Source: an uncultured Lachnospiraceae bacterium
GTDB lineage: Bacteria > Bacillota > Clostridia > Lachnospirales > Lachnospiraceae
NCBI GenBank assembly: GCA_902793335.1
Contig: CADBCZ010000026.1
Span: 1 to 40,589, forward strand
Length of the DNA: 40,589 nt
Direction of reading: 5' to 3'
This document shows positions 1 to 8,431 of the stretch, piece after piece. Position 1 is the first letter of the stretch, and each line of letters opens with the position of its first letter. The notes beneath the pieces were generated by a model that made no database searches, was not told the DNA's origin, and was given only the letters and a program-made list of their open reading frames with translations. Made by a program: the position numbers and the translations under genes.

Positions 1-60
1 GAACCAGCACTAATTATAACACAGGAGGTTTTTGCTTGAAGCTAAAGCTATTTGGGAACA

Positions 61-89
61 CACCTGCATAGCAGGTGGTTTATTTTTTT
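61..89 (+). terminator. Rho-independent terminator, plus strand
   Basis: A perfect 7-bp stem (CACCTGC, loop ATA, GCAGGTG) at 61-77 is followed by a T-rich tract ending in seven Ts (to 89). It would end a plus-strand transcript entering from the left of the window. Just before it, AGGAGG at 23-28 and a TTG at 36-38 open an 11-codon frame (LKLKLFGNTPA) whose stop lies in the hairpin loop region. An alternative reading is a hairpin end of an IS200-like element. Confidence 0.75.
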
Positions 90-96
90 GCTGATA

Positions 97-129
97 CAAA
101 AAAACACCGATATCATACGATATCGGTGT
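97..129 (-). terminator. Rho-independent terminator of the sodium-pump operon
   Basis: An 11-bp perfect stem (ACACCGATATC / GATATCGGTGT, loop ATAC) at 104-129 is followed on the minus strand by seven Ts (97-103). It lies 17 nt after the stop codon of the carboxyltransferase gene and closes the five-gene operon. Confidence 0.9.
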
Positions 130-145
130 CAATATTTACATAGAA

Positions 146-1594
146 TTAAACCGGATATACTCCGTTCTCTGTATCTGCTACGCCTGCGTCAACCTTAGTC
201 TGCTGAGCTTCACGATACTTGAAGAAGTCTGTAGCAACCTGTGGGAATAATGCATATGAAAGCACATCCTCATCCTGCTGCTTGTACTGAGCAACTTCAC
301 TCTCAAGCTTATCAAGCTGTGGTTCAATGTCATCAGCCGGACGATGTGTAATAGGCTTCTTCATTCCCAAAGCATCAAGAGCTTTCTTCTGAACCTCAGG
401 GTTCATAGGTTTAACAGTCTGACCATACTTACCAACAAGCAAGTCTCTAGCTTCCTTAGTCATCTGCTTATATCTCTCACCGAGAACTACGTTAAGCACT
501 GCCTGAGTACCAACGATCTGTGATGAAGGAGTAACAAGAGGTGGTTCACCGAAGTCCTTACGTACACGTGGCACTTCCTCAAGAACCTCATCAAACTTAT
601 CTTCCTGCTTCATTTCCTTAAGCTGTGAAACAAGGTTTGAAAGCATACCACCGGGTACCTGGTAAAGAAGTGTCTTGATATTAACACCCATTACCTTAGG
701 ACTGAGAAGTCCTGACTCTAACCACTCCTCACGAAGTGGACGGAAATGATCTGCGATTTCTGCAAGTAATTTCTGATCAAATCCAGGATCAAAAGGTGTA
801 CCCTCAAATGTCTTAGCCATAACCTCTGTAGCAGGCTGAGAAGTACCAAGTGCAAGTGGTGACATAGCTGTATCGATAACATCACATCCTGCCTCAACAG
901 CCTTCAAATATGTCATTGAAGCAACACCTGAGGTATAATGTGTATGAAGCTGGATAGGAAGATCTGTACCTGATTTAAGAGTCTGAACAAGCTCTGTTGC
1001 CTTAGTAGGAACCAAAAGTCCTGCCATATCCTTGATACAGATTGAATCTGCACCCATATCCTCAATCTTCTTAGCCATATCTTTCCAGTAATCCATTGTG
1101 TAAGCATCACCCAATGTATAAGAAAGTGCAACCTGTGCATGACCTTTTTCTTTATTAGCAGCCTTTACAGCTGTCTCTAAGTTACGAATATCATTTAAAC
1201 AGTCAAATATACGAATGATATCAATACCGTTTGCAATTGATTTCTGCACAAAGTACTCTACAACATCATCAGCATATGGGCTGTAACCCAAAATATTCTG
1301 TCCTCTGAATAACATCTGTAACTTTGTATTCTTGAAACCGTCTTTTAACTTTCTAAGTCTCTCCCAAGGATCTTCCTTAAGGAATCTAAGGCATGCATCA
1401 AATGTAGCACCGCCCCAGCACTCAACTGAATGATAACCAACCTTGTCCATCTTATCAATGATTGGAAGCATCTGCTCGGTTGTCATTCTTGTTGCAATCA
1501 AAGACTGATGTGCATCACGAAGGACTGTCTCAGTAATTCCAACCGGTTTAGCTACAACCTTCGGTGAAGTCTGATCTTTATCTTTCTTGCCCAT
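146..1594 (-). CDS. oadA: Pyruvate/oxaloacetate carboxyltransferase subunit (OadA/transcarboxylase 5S family)
   Basis: This cytoplasmic TIM-barrel carboxyltransferase moves CO2 between oxaloacetate/pyruvate and biotin. Visible family signatures are the early TVLRDAHQS segment, the CIKDMAG segment holding the lysine that is carbamylated at the metal centre, and the HTHYTSG metal-binding histidines. It is 482 aa and ends without a biotinyl domain, which matches the separate carrier gene in the operon. The frame could open 15 nt earlier at 1609, but the only ribosome site (GGAGG, 1603-1607) lies inside those five extra codons, 8 nt before the ATG at 1594, so 1594 is preferred. It is the last gene of the operon and is followed by a strong terminator. 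The alternative role is the 5S-like acceptor half of a transcarboxylase; the family call is firm, the substrate is inferred. Confidence 0.93.
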   Translation of the reverse strand: MGKKDKDQTSPKVVAKPVGITETVLRDAHQSLIATRMTTEQMLPIIDKMDKVGYHSVECWGGATFDACLRFLKEDPWERLRKLKDGFKNTKLQMLFRGQNILGYSPYADDVVEYFVQKSIANGIDIIRIFDCLNDIRNLETAVKAANKEKGHAQVALSYTLGDAYTMDYWKDMAKKIEDMGADSICIKDMAGLLVPTKATELVQTLKSGTDLPIQLHTHYTSGVASMTYLKAVEAGCDVIDTAMSPLALGTSQPATEVMAKTFEGTPFDPGFDQKLLAEIADHFRPLREEWLESGLLSPKVMGVNIKTLLYQVPGGMLSNLVSQLKEMKQEDKFDEVLEEVPRVRKDFGEPPLVTPSSQIVGTQAVLNVVLGERYKQMTKEARDLLVGKYGQTVKPMNPEVQKKALDALGMKKPITHRPADDIEPQLDKLESEVAQYKQQDEDVLSYALFPQVATDFFKYREAQQTKVDAGVADTENGVYPV

Positions 1595-1683
1595 TTTATT
1601 TTCCTCCATTTAATATCTTAATTAACTTTATTATTCTATTATTCTGACCAAATTACAACAATCCGTTCACATGCTGTGTATTA

Positions 1684-2814
1684 TCAGAATACTCCAAATA
1701 TAGCCATAAATGTACCTGCTGCAACGGCAGTACCGATAACTCCGGCAACGTTAGGTCCCATAGCATGCATCAACAGGAAGTTAGTAGGATCCGCTTCAGA
1801 ACCAACCTTCTGCGAAACACGAGCTGCCATAGGAACGGCAGAAACTCCTGCAGAACCGATAAGCGGATTAACTTTACCATGAGTTGCTACACACATAACC
1901 TTTCCAAACAATACACCTGCTGCTGTACCGATGATAAATGCCACGAGACCAAGTACAACGATCTTAAGCGTAGATACATTAAGGAATGACTGTGCAGTTG
2001 TTGTAGCTCCTACCGAAGTACCAAGCAAGATAACTACGATATACATCAAAGCATTTGATGCTGTCTCTGTAAGCTGTTTAACAACGCCTGATTCTCTAAA
2101 TAAGTTACCTAACATAAGCATACCAACAAGTGGTGCTGTTGTCGGAAGAATCAATACAACGACGATTGTAACAACAACAGGGAAAAGAATTCTCTCAAGC
2201 TTAGAAACAGGTCTTAACTGCTCCATCTTAATCTTTCTTTCCTTTTCTGTTGTAAGAAGCTTCATTACAGGTGGCTGAATTACAGGCACCAAAGCCATAT
2301 AAGAGTAAGCTGCCACTGCAATAGGACCCATCAATGTTCCACCCATTCCAAGCTTACCTGCAAGGAAGATAGATGTAGGTCCGTCAGCACCACCGATAAT
2401 AGAGATCGCTGCTGCTGCCTTATCACCGAATCCCATAAGGATAGCAAAGAAATATGCAGAATAGATACCAAACTGTGCTGCCGCACCAAGTAAGAAACTC
2501 TTCGGATTGGCAATCAACGGTCCAAAGTCTGTCATCGCACCGACACCAAGGAAAATAAGTGACGGTAAAATACTCCACTCATCTAACATGTAGAAGAAAT
2601 GGAACAGTCCACCCTCTGCGATAATGCCCGGGAACATATTTGCAAGGAGCATACCAAAAGAGATTGGGACTAATAATAATGGCTCAAAGCCAAATTTTAT
2701 TGCAAGAACTAAGAAGAAACATGCAACTGCTATCATAACAAAGTTACCCCAGTAAAGATTGGCAAATGCTGTCTGTCCGGCTAAGTTCTGCAATGTATTC
2801 AATATATAATCCAT
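1684..2814 (-). CDS. oadB: Na+-translocating decarboxylase beta subunit (OadB/MmdB/GcdB)
   Basis: This polytopic membrane protein decarboxylates carboxybiotin and exports Na+. At 376 aa it has the family's usual length. The [10 protein letters not shown] motif (about residues 141-150), carrying the aspartate needed for Na+ coupling in characterised homologues, is present, as is the C-terminal [16 protein letters not shown] block (from about residue 320). Hydrophobic segments run along the whole length. A strong AGGAGG lies 8 nt before the ATG. It sits between the biotin carrier and the carboxyltransferase in the same operon. The beta subunit does not fix the substrate, so oxaloacetate, methylmalonyl-CoA and malonyl-CoA systems remain possible. 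Confidence 0.95.
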   Translation of the reverse strand: MDYILNTLQNLAGQTAFANLYWGNFVMIAVACFFLVLAIKFGFEPLLLVPISFGMLLANMFPGIIAEGGLFHFFYMLDEWSILPSLIFLGVGAMTDFGPLIANPKSFLLGAAAQFGIYSAYFFAILMGFGDKAAAAISIIGGADGPTSIFLAGKLGMGGTLMGPIAVAAYSYMALVPVIQPPVMKLLTTEKERKIKMEQLRPVSKLERILFPVVVTIVVVLILPTTAPLVGMLMLGNLFRESGVVKQLTETASNALMYIVVILLGTSVGATTTAQSFLNVSTLKIVVLGLVAFIIGTAAGVLFGKVMCVATHGKVNPLIGSAGVSAVPMAARVSQKVGSEADPTNFLLMHAMGPNVAGVIGTAVAAGTFMAIFGVF

Positions 2815-2849
2815 TGAAACTTCCTCCTGTTATATTATGCCCTTTGCAA

Positions 2850-3221
2850 TTAGTTCAAAGTAGCAAGTGTATCACCGGATTCTACGCTATCACCAACACC
2901 AACGTTAATTGAAGCAACTGTTCCATCTTCAGGAGCAGTGATTTCGTTCTCCATCTTCATAGCTTCAAGAATCATGATAACTTCACCCTTCTTAACAGCC
3001 TGTCCATTGTTAGCCTTGATAGCAAGAATCTTACCAGGCATAGGTGCTGCAACCTTAACTGAACCTGCTGCACCAGATGCTGCAGGTGCTGCTTTAGGTG
3101 CTGCAACAGGTGCTGCTACAGGTGCTGCCGCTACCGGAGCTGCTGCTACTGCGCCTGCACCTAATTCTTCAACTGCTACATCATAAGCTGTTCCATTAAC
3201 TGTAATTCTATAATTCTTCAT
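2850..3221 (-). CDS. Biotin carboxyl carrier protein of the decarboxylase
   Basis: This 123-aa protein swings the carboxyl group on biotin between the carboxyltransferase and the membrane pump. A short N-terminal strand region is followed by a flexible Ala/Pro linker (about residues 21-52) and a biotinyl domain (about 54-123). The biotin-accepting lysine is K89 in the EAMKMENE motif. AGGAGG precedes the ATG with good spacing. This architecture matches MmdC/GcdC-type carriers and the 1.3S subunit of transcarboxylase. It is the only biotinyl domain in the operon, so both carboxyltransferases presumably share it. Confidence 0.95.
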   Translation of the reverse strand: MKNYRITVNGTAYDVAVEELGAGAVAAAPVAAAPVAAPVAAPKAAPAASGAAGSVKVAAPMPGKILAIKANNGQAVKKGEVIMILEAMKMENEITAPEDGTVASINVGVGDSVESGDTLATLN

Positions 3222-3247
3222 GTTATAATTTCCTCCTAAATTTAATA

Positions 3248-4180
3248 TTATCTTCTGGCTTTTCTTATAGAGCGAACTATAAGATTATCGCTTCCGCCAT
3301 TTGCAACATTGCAAGCAACCACTGCAGCTGTTATAACTGCAACAAGCTCACCGTCATCAACCAAGTTATCGTTAGCCGGAGCACTTACAACTGCTGGAGT
3401 TGAAGCAACCGGTGCTGTAGATTCCTCTTTTAATTCCTTATTAGCTTTTGCATTAGCAAGAGAAGTCACAAGACTGTTAATCTTACCAAACTGGCCAATA
3501 ATAATTGAGATGAATATCAACACAGCAAATACAGTACCCATTCCCATCAAGGTATTAGCTCCTGCCTTACCCATAATCTCTTTTGTTGAATAATCAGGGG
3601 TAACTGTAATTTCTTTTACCTTGTATGTTGATGCATTCTGACCGGATAATGCATAAGAATATGCTGCTTCCGGATTCTCCTCATATACAAAGCTGTAATC
3701 CGCATTGCGTTTCTCATATGCAGCCTTTATATTAACAATTACATTACCATTATTGTCTTCTTCAATTACATATTTAACTTGTTTGACAAAGTTGTCTAAT
3801 TCACTCTGTGCAGCATCATACTCTTCCTGAGTCTTGGCATTTGATAATGCGGCAGATAAACTTGCAAAATCAAATGATTTGGTACTGCCATCACGCATTA
3901 CATAGCCTACAAAATCTCCACAATCCTTTTTTGCGTTGTCAAAATTGGCAACACCTGTAAGAAGAGTTTCTGCCATAGGATTGTCTTCCTTCTGATCCTC
4001 AAGATAAGCACGATATGCATCATCAATATTATCAATCTGATAAGCCTGATATACAGTTGAATATACTATATCAGAATCTTCATATTCAAAGGAAACTTCC
4101 TGTGTTCCGCTACTGCAAGCTGTTAATGCACCAAGGACAGCAATCATAGAAAACAATAAAAAGAATTTTTTCATTTTCAT
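3248..4180 (-). CDS. Lipoprotein-OadG fusion, gamma-type subunit of the sodium pump
   Basis: This 310-aa protein carries a lipoprotein signal peptide (residues 1-21, lipobox LTAC with Cys22), an extracytoplasmic region of about 185 residues with no family I recognise, one membrane segment (about 208-229) and a C-terminal tail resembling OadG. That tail has a Ser/Pro/Ala linker, then ELVAVITAAVVACN and ends DNLIVRSIRKARR, which is the conserved end of OadG/MmdD-type subunits. Classical OadG is under about 100 aa, so the external domain is an addition. The first ATG (4180) is best spaced from the GGAG site, although a second ATG lies two codons on. Family knowledge places OadG as the assembly link between carboxyltransferase and beta subunit; the outer domain's role is unknown. 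Confidence 0.8.
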   Translation of the reverse strand: MKMKKFFLLFSMIAVLGALTACSSGTQEVSFEYEDSDIVYSTVYQAYQIDNIDDAYRAYLEDQKEDNPMAETLLTGVANFDNAKKDCGDFVGYVMRDGSTKSFDFASLSAALSNAKTQEEYDAAQSELDNFVKQVKYVIEEDNNGNVIVNIKAAYEKRNADYSFVYEENPEAAYSYALSGQNASTYKVKEITVTPDYSTKEIMGKAGANTLMGMGTVFAVLIFISIIIGQFGKINSLVTSLANAKANKELKEESTAPVASTPAVVSAPANDNLVDDGELVAVITAAVVACNVANGGSDNLIVRSIRKARR

Positions 4181-4199
4181 ATGTTATTATTCTCCTTCC

Positions 4200-5627
4200 T
4201 TAGACTGCCCCATGCTTCTTCAAAGGTCTGAAATCAGCCTTTGTGTATAACATCTCAAATGCGGCAATAAGTCTCTTTCTGGTAGCTGCTCCCTCAATAA
4301 TATCATCAACATATCCACGCTTTGCAGCTGCCATAGCACTAGACATCTTCTCTGTGTATTCTTTAGTAAGCTGTGAAAGCTTGCTGTTATCAAACTTGTC
4401 ACCCTTAATATCGTCCGCATACATAATCTTAACTGCAGCCTCAGGCTCCATAGTTCCAATTCTTGCAGTCTTCCATGCATATTCGATATCAGCACCGATA
4501 GACTTAGAATTCATTGCAAGATAAGCACTTCCCATTCCATCACCCATAACAAGGTTAACCTTAGGAATATCTGCATTAGCAAATGCATAAGTAAGCTTAG
4601 CGCATGCCTTGGCAATTGTAGCTTCCTCATTAACTGTTGCCTTAAATCCCTTAACATTAGTAAGTGTCAAAACAGGGATATTAAATGAATCAAGGAAATT
4701 AACAAATTCAGCTGCGATATATGCACCTGCTGTTGATAACACCTCTCCTCCATCACTAACCTGGTTAGCAACACATCCAACTGTTGTTCCGCCGAGCTTG
4801 ATAAGACCGATAACCATGTCTTTTGCATAATCTTTCTTAAATTCAACAAATACATTATTATCTGCAATATTAGCAAGTACTGCTCTTGCATCTTCTTCAA
4901 GACTCTCAAGATTAGGAATCTCACGATTAAGATCATCTGTAGGATCTGAATAGTTAGAATCATCTTCATTATTAGAAGGTAGCATTGCTACAACCTGACG
5001 GATTCTTCCAAGAAGTGTAGCCTCATCTTCCAAAACTTCATCAACTACTGCGCTCTTTCCAGCCTGATAATCAGCCGATGCTGTATCAAGCTTCTCTGCA
5101 TAATTGCCATCTAAAACATTAGGGCTATTAACAAAAAGCTTCGCATTGTCCTTAACCATAAATGTAATATCCGATAATGCAGGAATAAATGCACTACCGC
5201 CACCACATACACCAAAAACTCCTGTAATCTGTGGTATCACACCTGAAGCAACCGCCTGCTTCGCAAAAATATTACCAAAAGCATTAAGCGAATCTGTTGC
5301 CTCCTGTAATCTAAGTCCTGCACAATCGATAAGACCGATAACCGGAGCACCCATCTTAAGTGCCATATCATAAATTCCGGAAATCTTCTTTGCATGCATC
5401 TCGCCTACTGATCCACCTAATACTTTCGAATCCTGGCTGTACACAAAGACAAGTCTTCCTTCAATCGTACCATAACCGGTGATTACACCATCTTTTGGCG
5501 CGTCTTGATCGTTCATGTTGAAGTCTGTACTTCTTGATGTAACATATGCACCAACTTCAACAAAGCTTGAGTCATCAAGTAACGAAGCTATTCTATCACT
5601 TGCTGACAACAATGTTTTACTGCTCAT
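4200..5627 (-). CDS. mmdA: Acyl-CoA carboxyltransferase (MmdA/transcarboxylase 12S-like), divergent
   Basis: This crotonase-fold biotin-dependent carboxyltransferase acts on an acyl-CoA, in the family methylmalonyl-, propionyl-, malonyl- or glutaconyl-CoA. The two tandem halves are visible: an N half with VYSQDSKVLGGSVGEMHAKK and GVCGGGSAFIPAL, and a C half with LTLTNVKGF and MGSAYLAMNSK. At 475 aa it is shorter than the usual 510-520, chiefly because the N-terminal helical leader is missing. Several positions differ from the classical pattern, for example GSAYLAM where GGAYLAM is common, and RIGTMEPEAA where a VMGAEGA-like motif is usual. The ATG at 5627 has GGAGGG upstream. It is the first gene of the operon, behind the promoter at 5694-5722. 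The fold assignment is firm; the substrate is not known. Confidence 0.88.
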   Translation of the reverse strand: MSSKTLLSASDRIASLLDDSSFVEVGAYVTSRSTDFNMNDQDAPKDGVITGYGTIEGRLVFVYSQDSKVLGGSVGEMHAKKISGIYDMALKMGAPVIGLIDCAGLRLQEATDSLNAFGNIFAKQAVASGVIPQITGVFGVCGGGSAFIPALSDITFMVKDNAKLFVNSPNVLDGNYAEKLDTASADYQAGKSAVVDEVLEDEATLLGRIRQVVAMLPSNNEDDSNYSDPTDDLNREIPNLESLEEDARAVLANIADNNVFVEFKKDYAKDMVIGLIKLGGTTVGCVANQVSDGGEVLSTAGAYIAAEFVNFLDSFNIPVLTLTNVKGFKATVNEEATIAKACAKLTYAFANADIPKVNLVMGDGMGSAYLAMNSKSIGADIEYAWKTARIGTMEPEAAVKIMYADDIKGDKFDNSKLSQLTKEYTEKMSSAMAAAKRGYVDDIIEGAATRKRLIAAFEMLYTKADFRPLKKHGAV

Positions 5628-5693
5628 TTCTAGCCCTCCATTTATTATTTATTGACAGGTCCGCTATCGCAAACCAAATTTTAGCCAATGTAT

Positions 5694-5722
5694 ATTTTAT
5701 TACTTTTAAATGTTGATTTCAA
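5694..5722 (-). promoter_or_regulatory. Sigma-A promoter of the sodium-pump operon
   Basis: On the minus strand, TTGAAA (5717-5722) and TAAAAT (5694-5699) are separated by exactly 17 nt, about 70 nt upstream of the first operon gene. A small palindrome TGAAA-CAA-TTTCA (5731-5743) lies just upstream of the -35 box; any regulatory role is speculative. Confidence 0.75.
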
Positions 5723-5777
5723 GTGCGAATTGAAACAATTTCATAATATATTCTTAATATTTTTATTACATATACAA

Positions 5778-6485
5778 TTATTGTATTTTTGTTCCTGTTT
5801 CTAACAGTGAAACAAGTTTATCGTTAGCATTTTTATAGTAGGTTTCCACACGATGAATCTGATAATCAAATCTGTTATATGTGACATCAGCTTCTTTACA
5901 AAGGGCTTCTATTACAGATTCCGGTTTCAAATTATATTCACTTCCTGTTGCAAGAAACATATATATTTTGTCACCATTTAATTCCAGCTTATATATTCCT
6001 TTTTTGATATCTTCAACCTTTTCGTTTTTCTTTGTTTTCCTGAATACTTCAATAGTTTCTTTTTTAAGTAGATAAGGAACTTTCTCCAAAACAGCATCCT
6101 TAATATCCTCATTATTAAATGAAATCAGATAATCAGATGCAGCAACAATAGACATAGCCTTTTTTGCTTTTTCCGGAAGTAAGATTACATCTTTAACATA
6201 CACACCATCTACCATCTGCTCATTTAATCTTCTCACCAATTCTTCTGATGATTCAAGACTGTTAAATTCAGCATCAAAATATTCACCCTCACTTGTAACT
6301 CCAAGGGCAAGAGGTGCCGCAAACGACATCAACTGATGTGGTGAAAAACCTTGTGAATAAGCAACATCAACCCCTGCTCTTTTGAAGGCTTTTTGAAAAA
6401 AGCGCATAAGATCAAGATGTCCGATATACTTAAGGACACCCGATTTAACATATTTAATTCGAATCTTGTAAGTTTCTTCGCTCAA
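5778..6485 (-). CDS. DUF2344/TIGR03936 radical-SAM-associated protein
   Basis: This 235-aa protein belongs to the DUF2344 (TIGR03936) family, recognised by the N-terminal IRIKYVKSGVLKYIGHLDLMR and YSQGFSPHQLMSFAAPLALGV blocks. In many bacteria the domain is fused to the C-terminus of a TIGR03960 radical SAM protein; here it is a separate gene 43 nt downstream of that partner. The start is a TTG at 6483-6485 with AAGGAG upstream and 9 nt spacing; no ATG alternative fits. The function is not established. The neighbourhood usually includes RNase G and ribosomal proteins L21/L27, neither of which follows here. Confidence 0.88.
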   Translation of the reverse strand: MSEETYKIRIKYVKSGVLKYIGHLDLMRFFQKAFKRAGVDVAYSQGFSPHQLMSFAAPLALGVTSEGEYFDAEFNSLESSEELVRRLNEQMVDGVYVKDVILLPEKAKKAMSIVAASDYLISFNNEDIKDAVLEKVPYLLKKETIEVFRKTKKNEKVEDIKKGIYKLELNGDKIYMFLATGSEYNLKPESVIEALCKEADVTYNRFDYQIHRVETYYKNANDKLVSLLETGTKIQ

Positions 6486-6528
6486 AGTTCTATTCTCCTT
6501 AGAAATTTATCTACGTTTAAATTTATTA

Positions 6529-8400
6529 TTATCCGTTCTTCTGTCTTTCAAAACATACGCCACCACCAAACTTAGCTGCACCACAGCCCGAACATTTTTC
6601 GCGACAATTAGGAGTTACCACCTCTTTACGTGCCTTGTTCCACTCTGAAAGAAGGAACTTCTTGGTCACACCGATATCAATGAAATCCCACGGGAACAGC
6701 TCGTCCTCGCCTCGCTCCCTTGTCGTATAGAATTCTTTGATAATTCCATTCTTTTCAAATGCAGCCATCCATTTATCATTGTCAAAGAAATCTGTCCATG
6801 CATCGAATATACATCCGCTCTTGTAAGCATCGTATATAACCTTAGAAAGCTTTCTGTCGCCTCTTGCAAAAACACCTTCCAAAACAGAAACATATGATTC
6901 ATGATATGTATATCTAAGTGATCTGGCATTCAATTGTTGTCTGAAGGTATCCTTTACATGATGTGCTCTCTCTATGTAAGTTTCCGGATCAAGCATCGCA
7001 GCCCACTGGAATGGTGTAAATGGCTTCGGAACAAAAAATGACGAAGATGCTGTAATTGAAATCTTTCCATTGCGCTGTTCCTTCGGTATGTCGTAATACG
7101 CCTGGGCAACCCTTTCACAAAGTGCAGGTATACCCTCAGCATCCTCCATCGTCTCAGTCGGAAGACCTAACATGAAATAGAACTTAACCTTGTTCCAGCC
7201 TCCATGAAATGCCTGCATTGCACCATTTAATATAACCTCTTCCGTAAGTCCTTTGTTAATAACATCACGAAGCCTCTGCGTTCCCGCCTCAGGTGCGAAG
7301 GTAAGCGAACTTTTCTTGATATCCTGTACCTTCTTCATAACATCAAGTGAAAAAGCATCAATACGAAGTGATGGCAACGAAATGTTAACATGCTGATTAC
7401 CCATCTCTTCAATCAGAAAATATGTAAATTCCTTAAGACATTCATAATCCGACGAACTTAATGAGCTTAATGATATCTCCTCATGTCCGGTTGATTTGAT
7501 CATTTTAAGTGCATAGTCTTCAATAAGATTGACATCTTTTTGTCTTGTAGGTCGATATATCATTCCTGCCTGACAGAATCGACAACCTCTTATACATCCT
7601 CGCATAATTTCAAGAGTTACTCTGTCCTGAGTGACCTGTATAAATGGTACCAAAGGTTTTTCCGGATAATGAACATCGTTAAAATCCATTACTACCTCTT
7701 TGGTCACTGTTCTTGGTACATCATCATAAATAGGTTCAAAAGATGCAAGAGTACCATCTTCGTTGTAGGTACATTCATACATAGACGGCACATAAATTCC
7801 GGGGATCTTAGAGAGCTCATGCAAGAGTTCTGCACGAGAACAGCCATCAGCTTTCATACGCTTATAACAGGCAAAAACATCATTATATCTCGTCTCACCT
7901 TCACCGATATAAAAAGCGTCAAAGAAATCAGCAATCGGTTCAGGATTATAGCTGCAAGGTCCACCGCCGATTACAATAGGGTCTTCCATTGTACGGTCAG
8001 CTGTATATATCGGAATCTGTGAAAGCTCCAATACCTGCAAAATATTCGTGTAACACATTTCATACTGAAGTGTTATTCCCAAAAAATCAAAGTCTTTAAC
8101 AGGAGACTGTGTCTCTAACGAAAACAATGGAATGTTCTTCTGCCTCATCACCTTGTCAAGATCCGGCCACGGAGAATAGACACGTTCACAGTACACGTCA
8201 TCACGACGGTTAAACGTGTCATATAATATCTGGATTCCAAGATGACTCATTCCTATCTCATATACGTCAGGAAAACACATTGCAAACCTGATATCAACAT
8301 CATCAGGATTCTTTTTTACCATATTAACTTCATTTCCAATGTATCTTGCGGGCTTTTCTATGCCCATTAAAATTTCATCTGAAAGTGCTAATCTACTCAT
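6529..8400 (-). CDS. TIGR03960 family B12-binding-domain radical SAM protein
   Basis: This 623-aa radical SAM enzyme has an N-terminal cobalamin-binding-like region (about 1-190), then a radical SAM domain whose cluster motif is C269-x3-C273-x2-C276 (CIRGCRFC). The rest of the barrel follows (for example TFAPEAGTQRLR, YFMLGLPTETMED). The C-terminus is cysteine-rich (CREKCSGCGAAKFGGGVC). The cluster cysteines should bind a [4Fe-4S] centre that cleaves S-adenosylmethionine; the substrate is unknown. The start ATG has GGAG upstream. It lies between the small membrane protein gene (31 nt gap) and its DUF2344 partner, so the three are probably co-transcribed. Confidence 0.93.
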   Translation of the reverse strand: MSRLALSDEILMGIEKPARYIGNEVNMVKKNPDDVDIRFAMCFPDVYEIGMSHLGIQILYDTFNRRDDVYCERVYSPWPDLDKVMRQKNIPLFSLETQSPVKDFDFLGITLQYEMCYTNILQVLELSQIPIYTADRTMEDPIVIGGGPCSYNPEPIADFFDAFYIGEGETRYNDVFACYKRMKADGCSRAELLHELSKIPGIYVPSMYECTYNEDGTLASFEPIYDDVPRTVTKEVVMDFNDVHYPEKPLVPFIQVTQDRVTLEIMRGCIRGCRFCQAGMIYRPTRQKDVNLIEDYALKMIKSTGHEEISLSSLSSSDYECLKEFTYFLIEEMGNQHVNISLPSLRIDAFSLDVMKKVQDIKKSSLTFAPEAGTQRLRDVINKGLTEEVILNGAMQAFHGGWNKVKFYFMLGLPTETMEDAEGIPALCERVAQAYYDIPKEQRNGKISITASSSFFVPKPFTPFQWAAMLDPETYIERAHHVKDTFRQQLNARSLRYTYHESYVSVLEGVFARGDRKLSKVIYDAYKSGCIFDAWTDFFDNDKWMAAFEKNGIIKEFYTTRERGEDELFPWDFIDIGVTKKFLLSEWNKARKEVVTPNCREKCSGCGAAKFGGGVCFERQKNG

Positions 8401-8431
8401 ATACTCTCCACTCTGTATTATTTAACTAATA

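Noticed and set aside
5731-5743. Palindrome TGAAA-CAA-TTTCA upstream of the sodium-pump promoter
   Set aside because: The arms are only 5 nt in AT-rich DNA and match no operator I know.
7540-8022. 160-codon plus-strand frame inside the radical SAM gene
   Set aside because: It lies wholly antisense to a well-conserved gene and has no ribosome site or recognisable domain.
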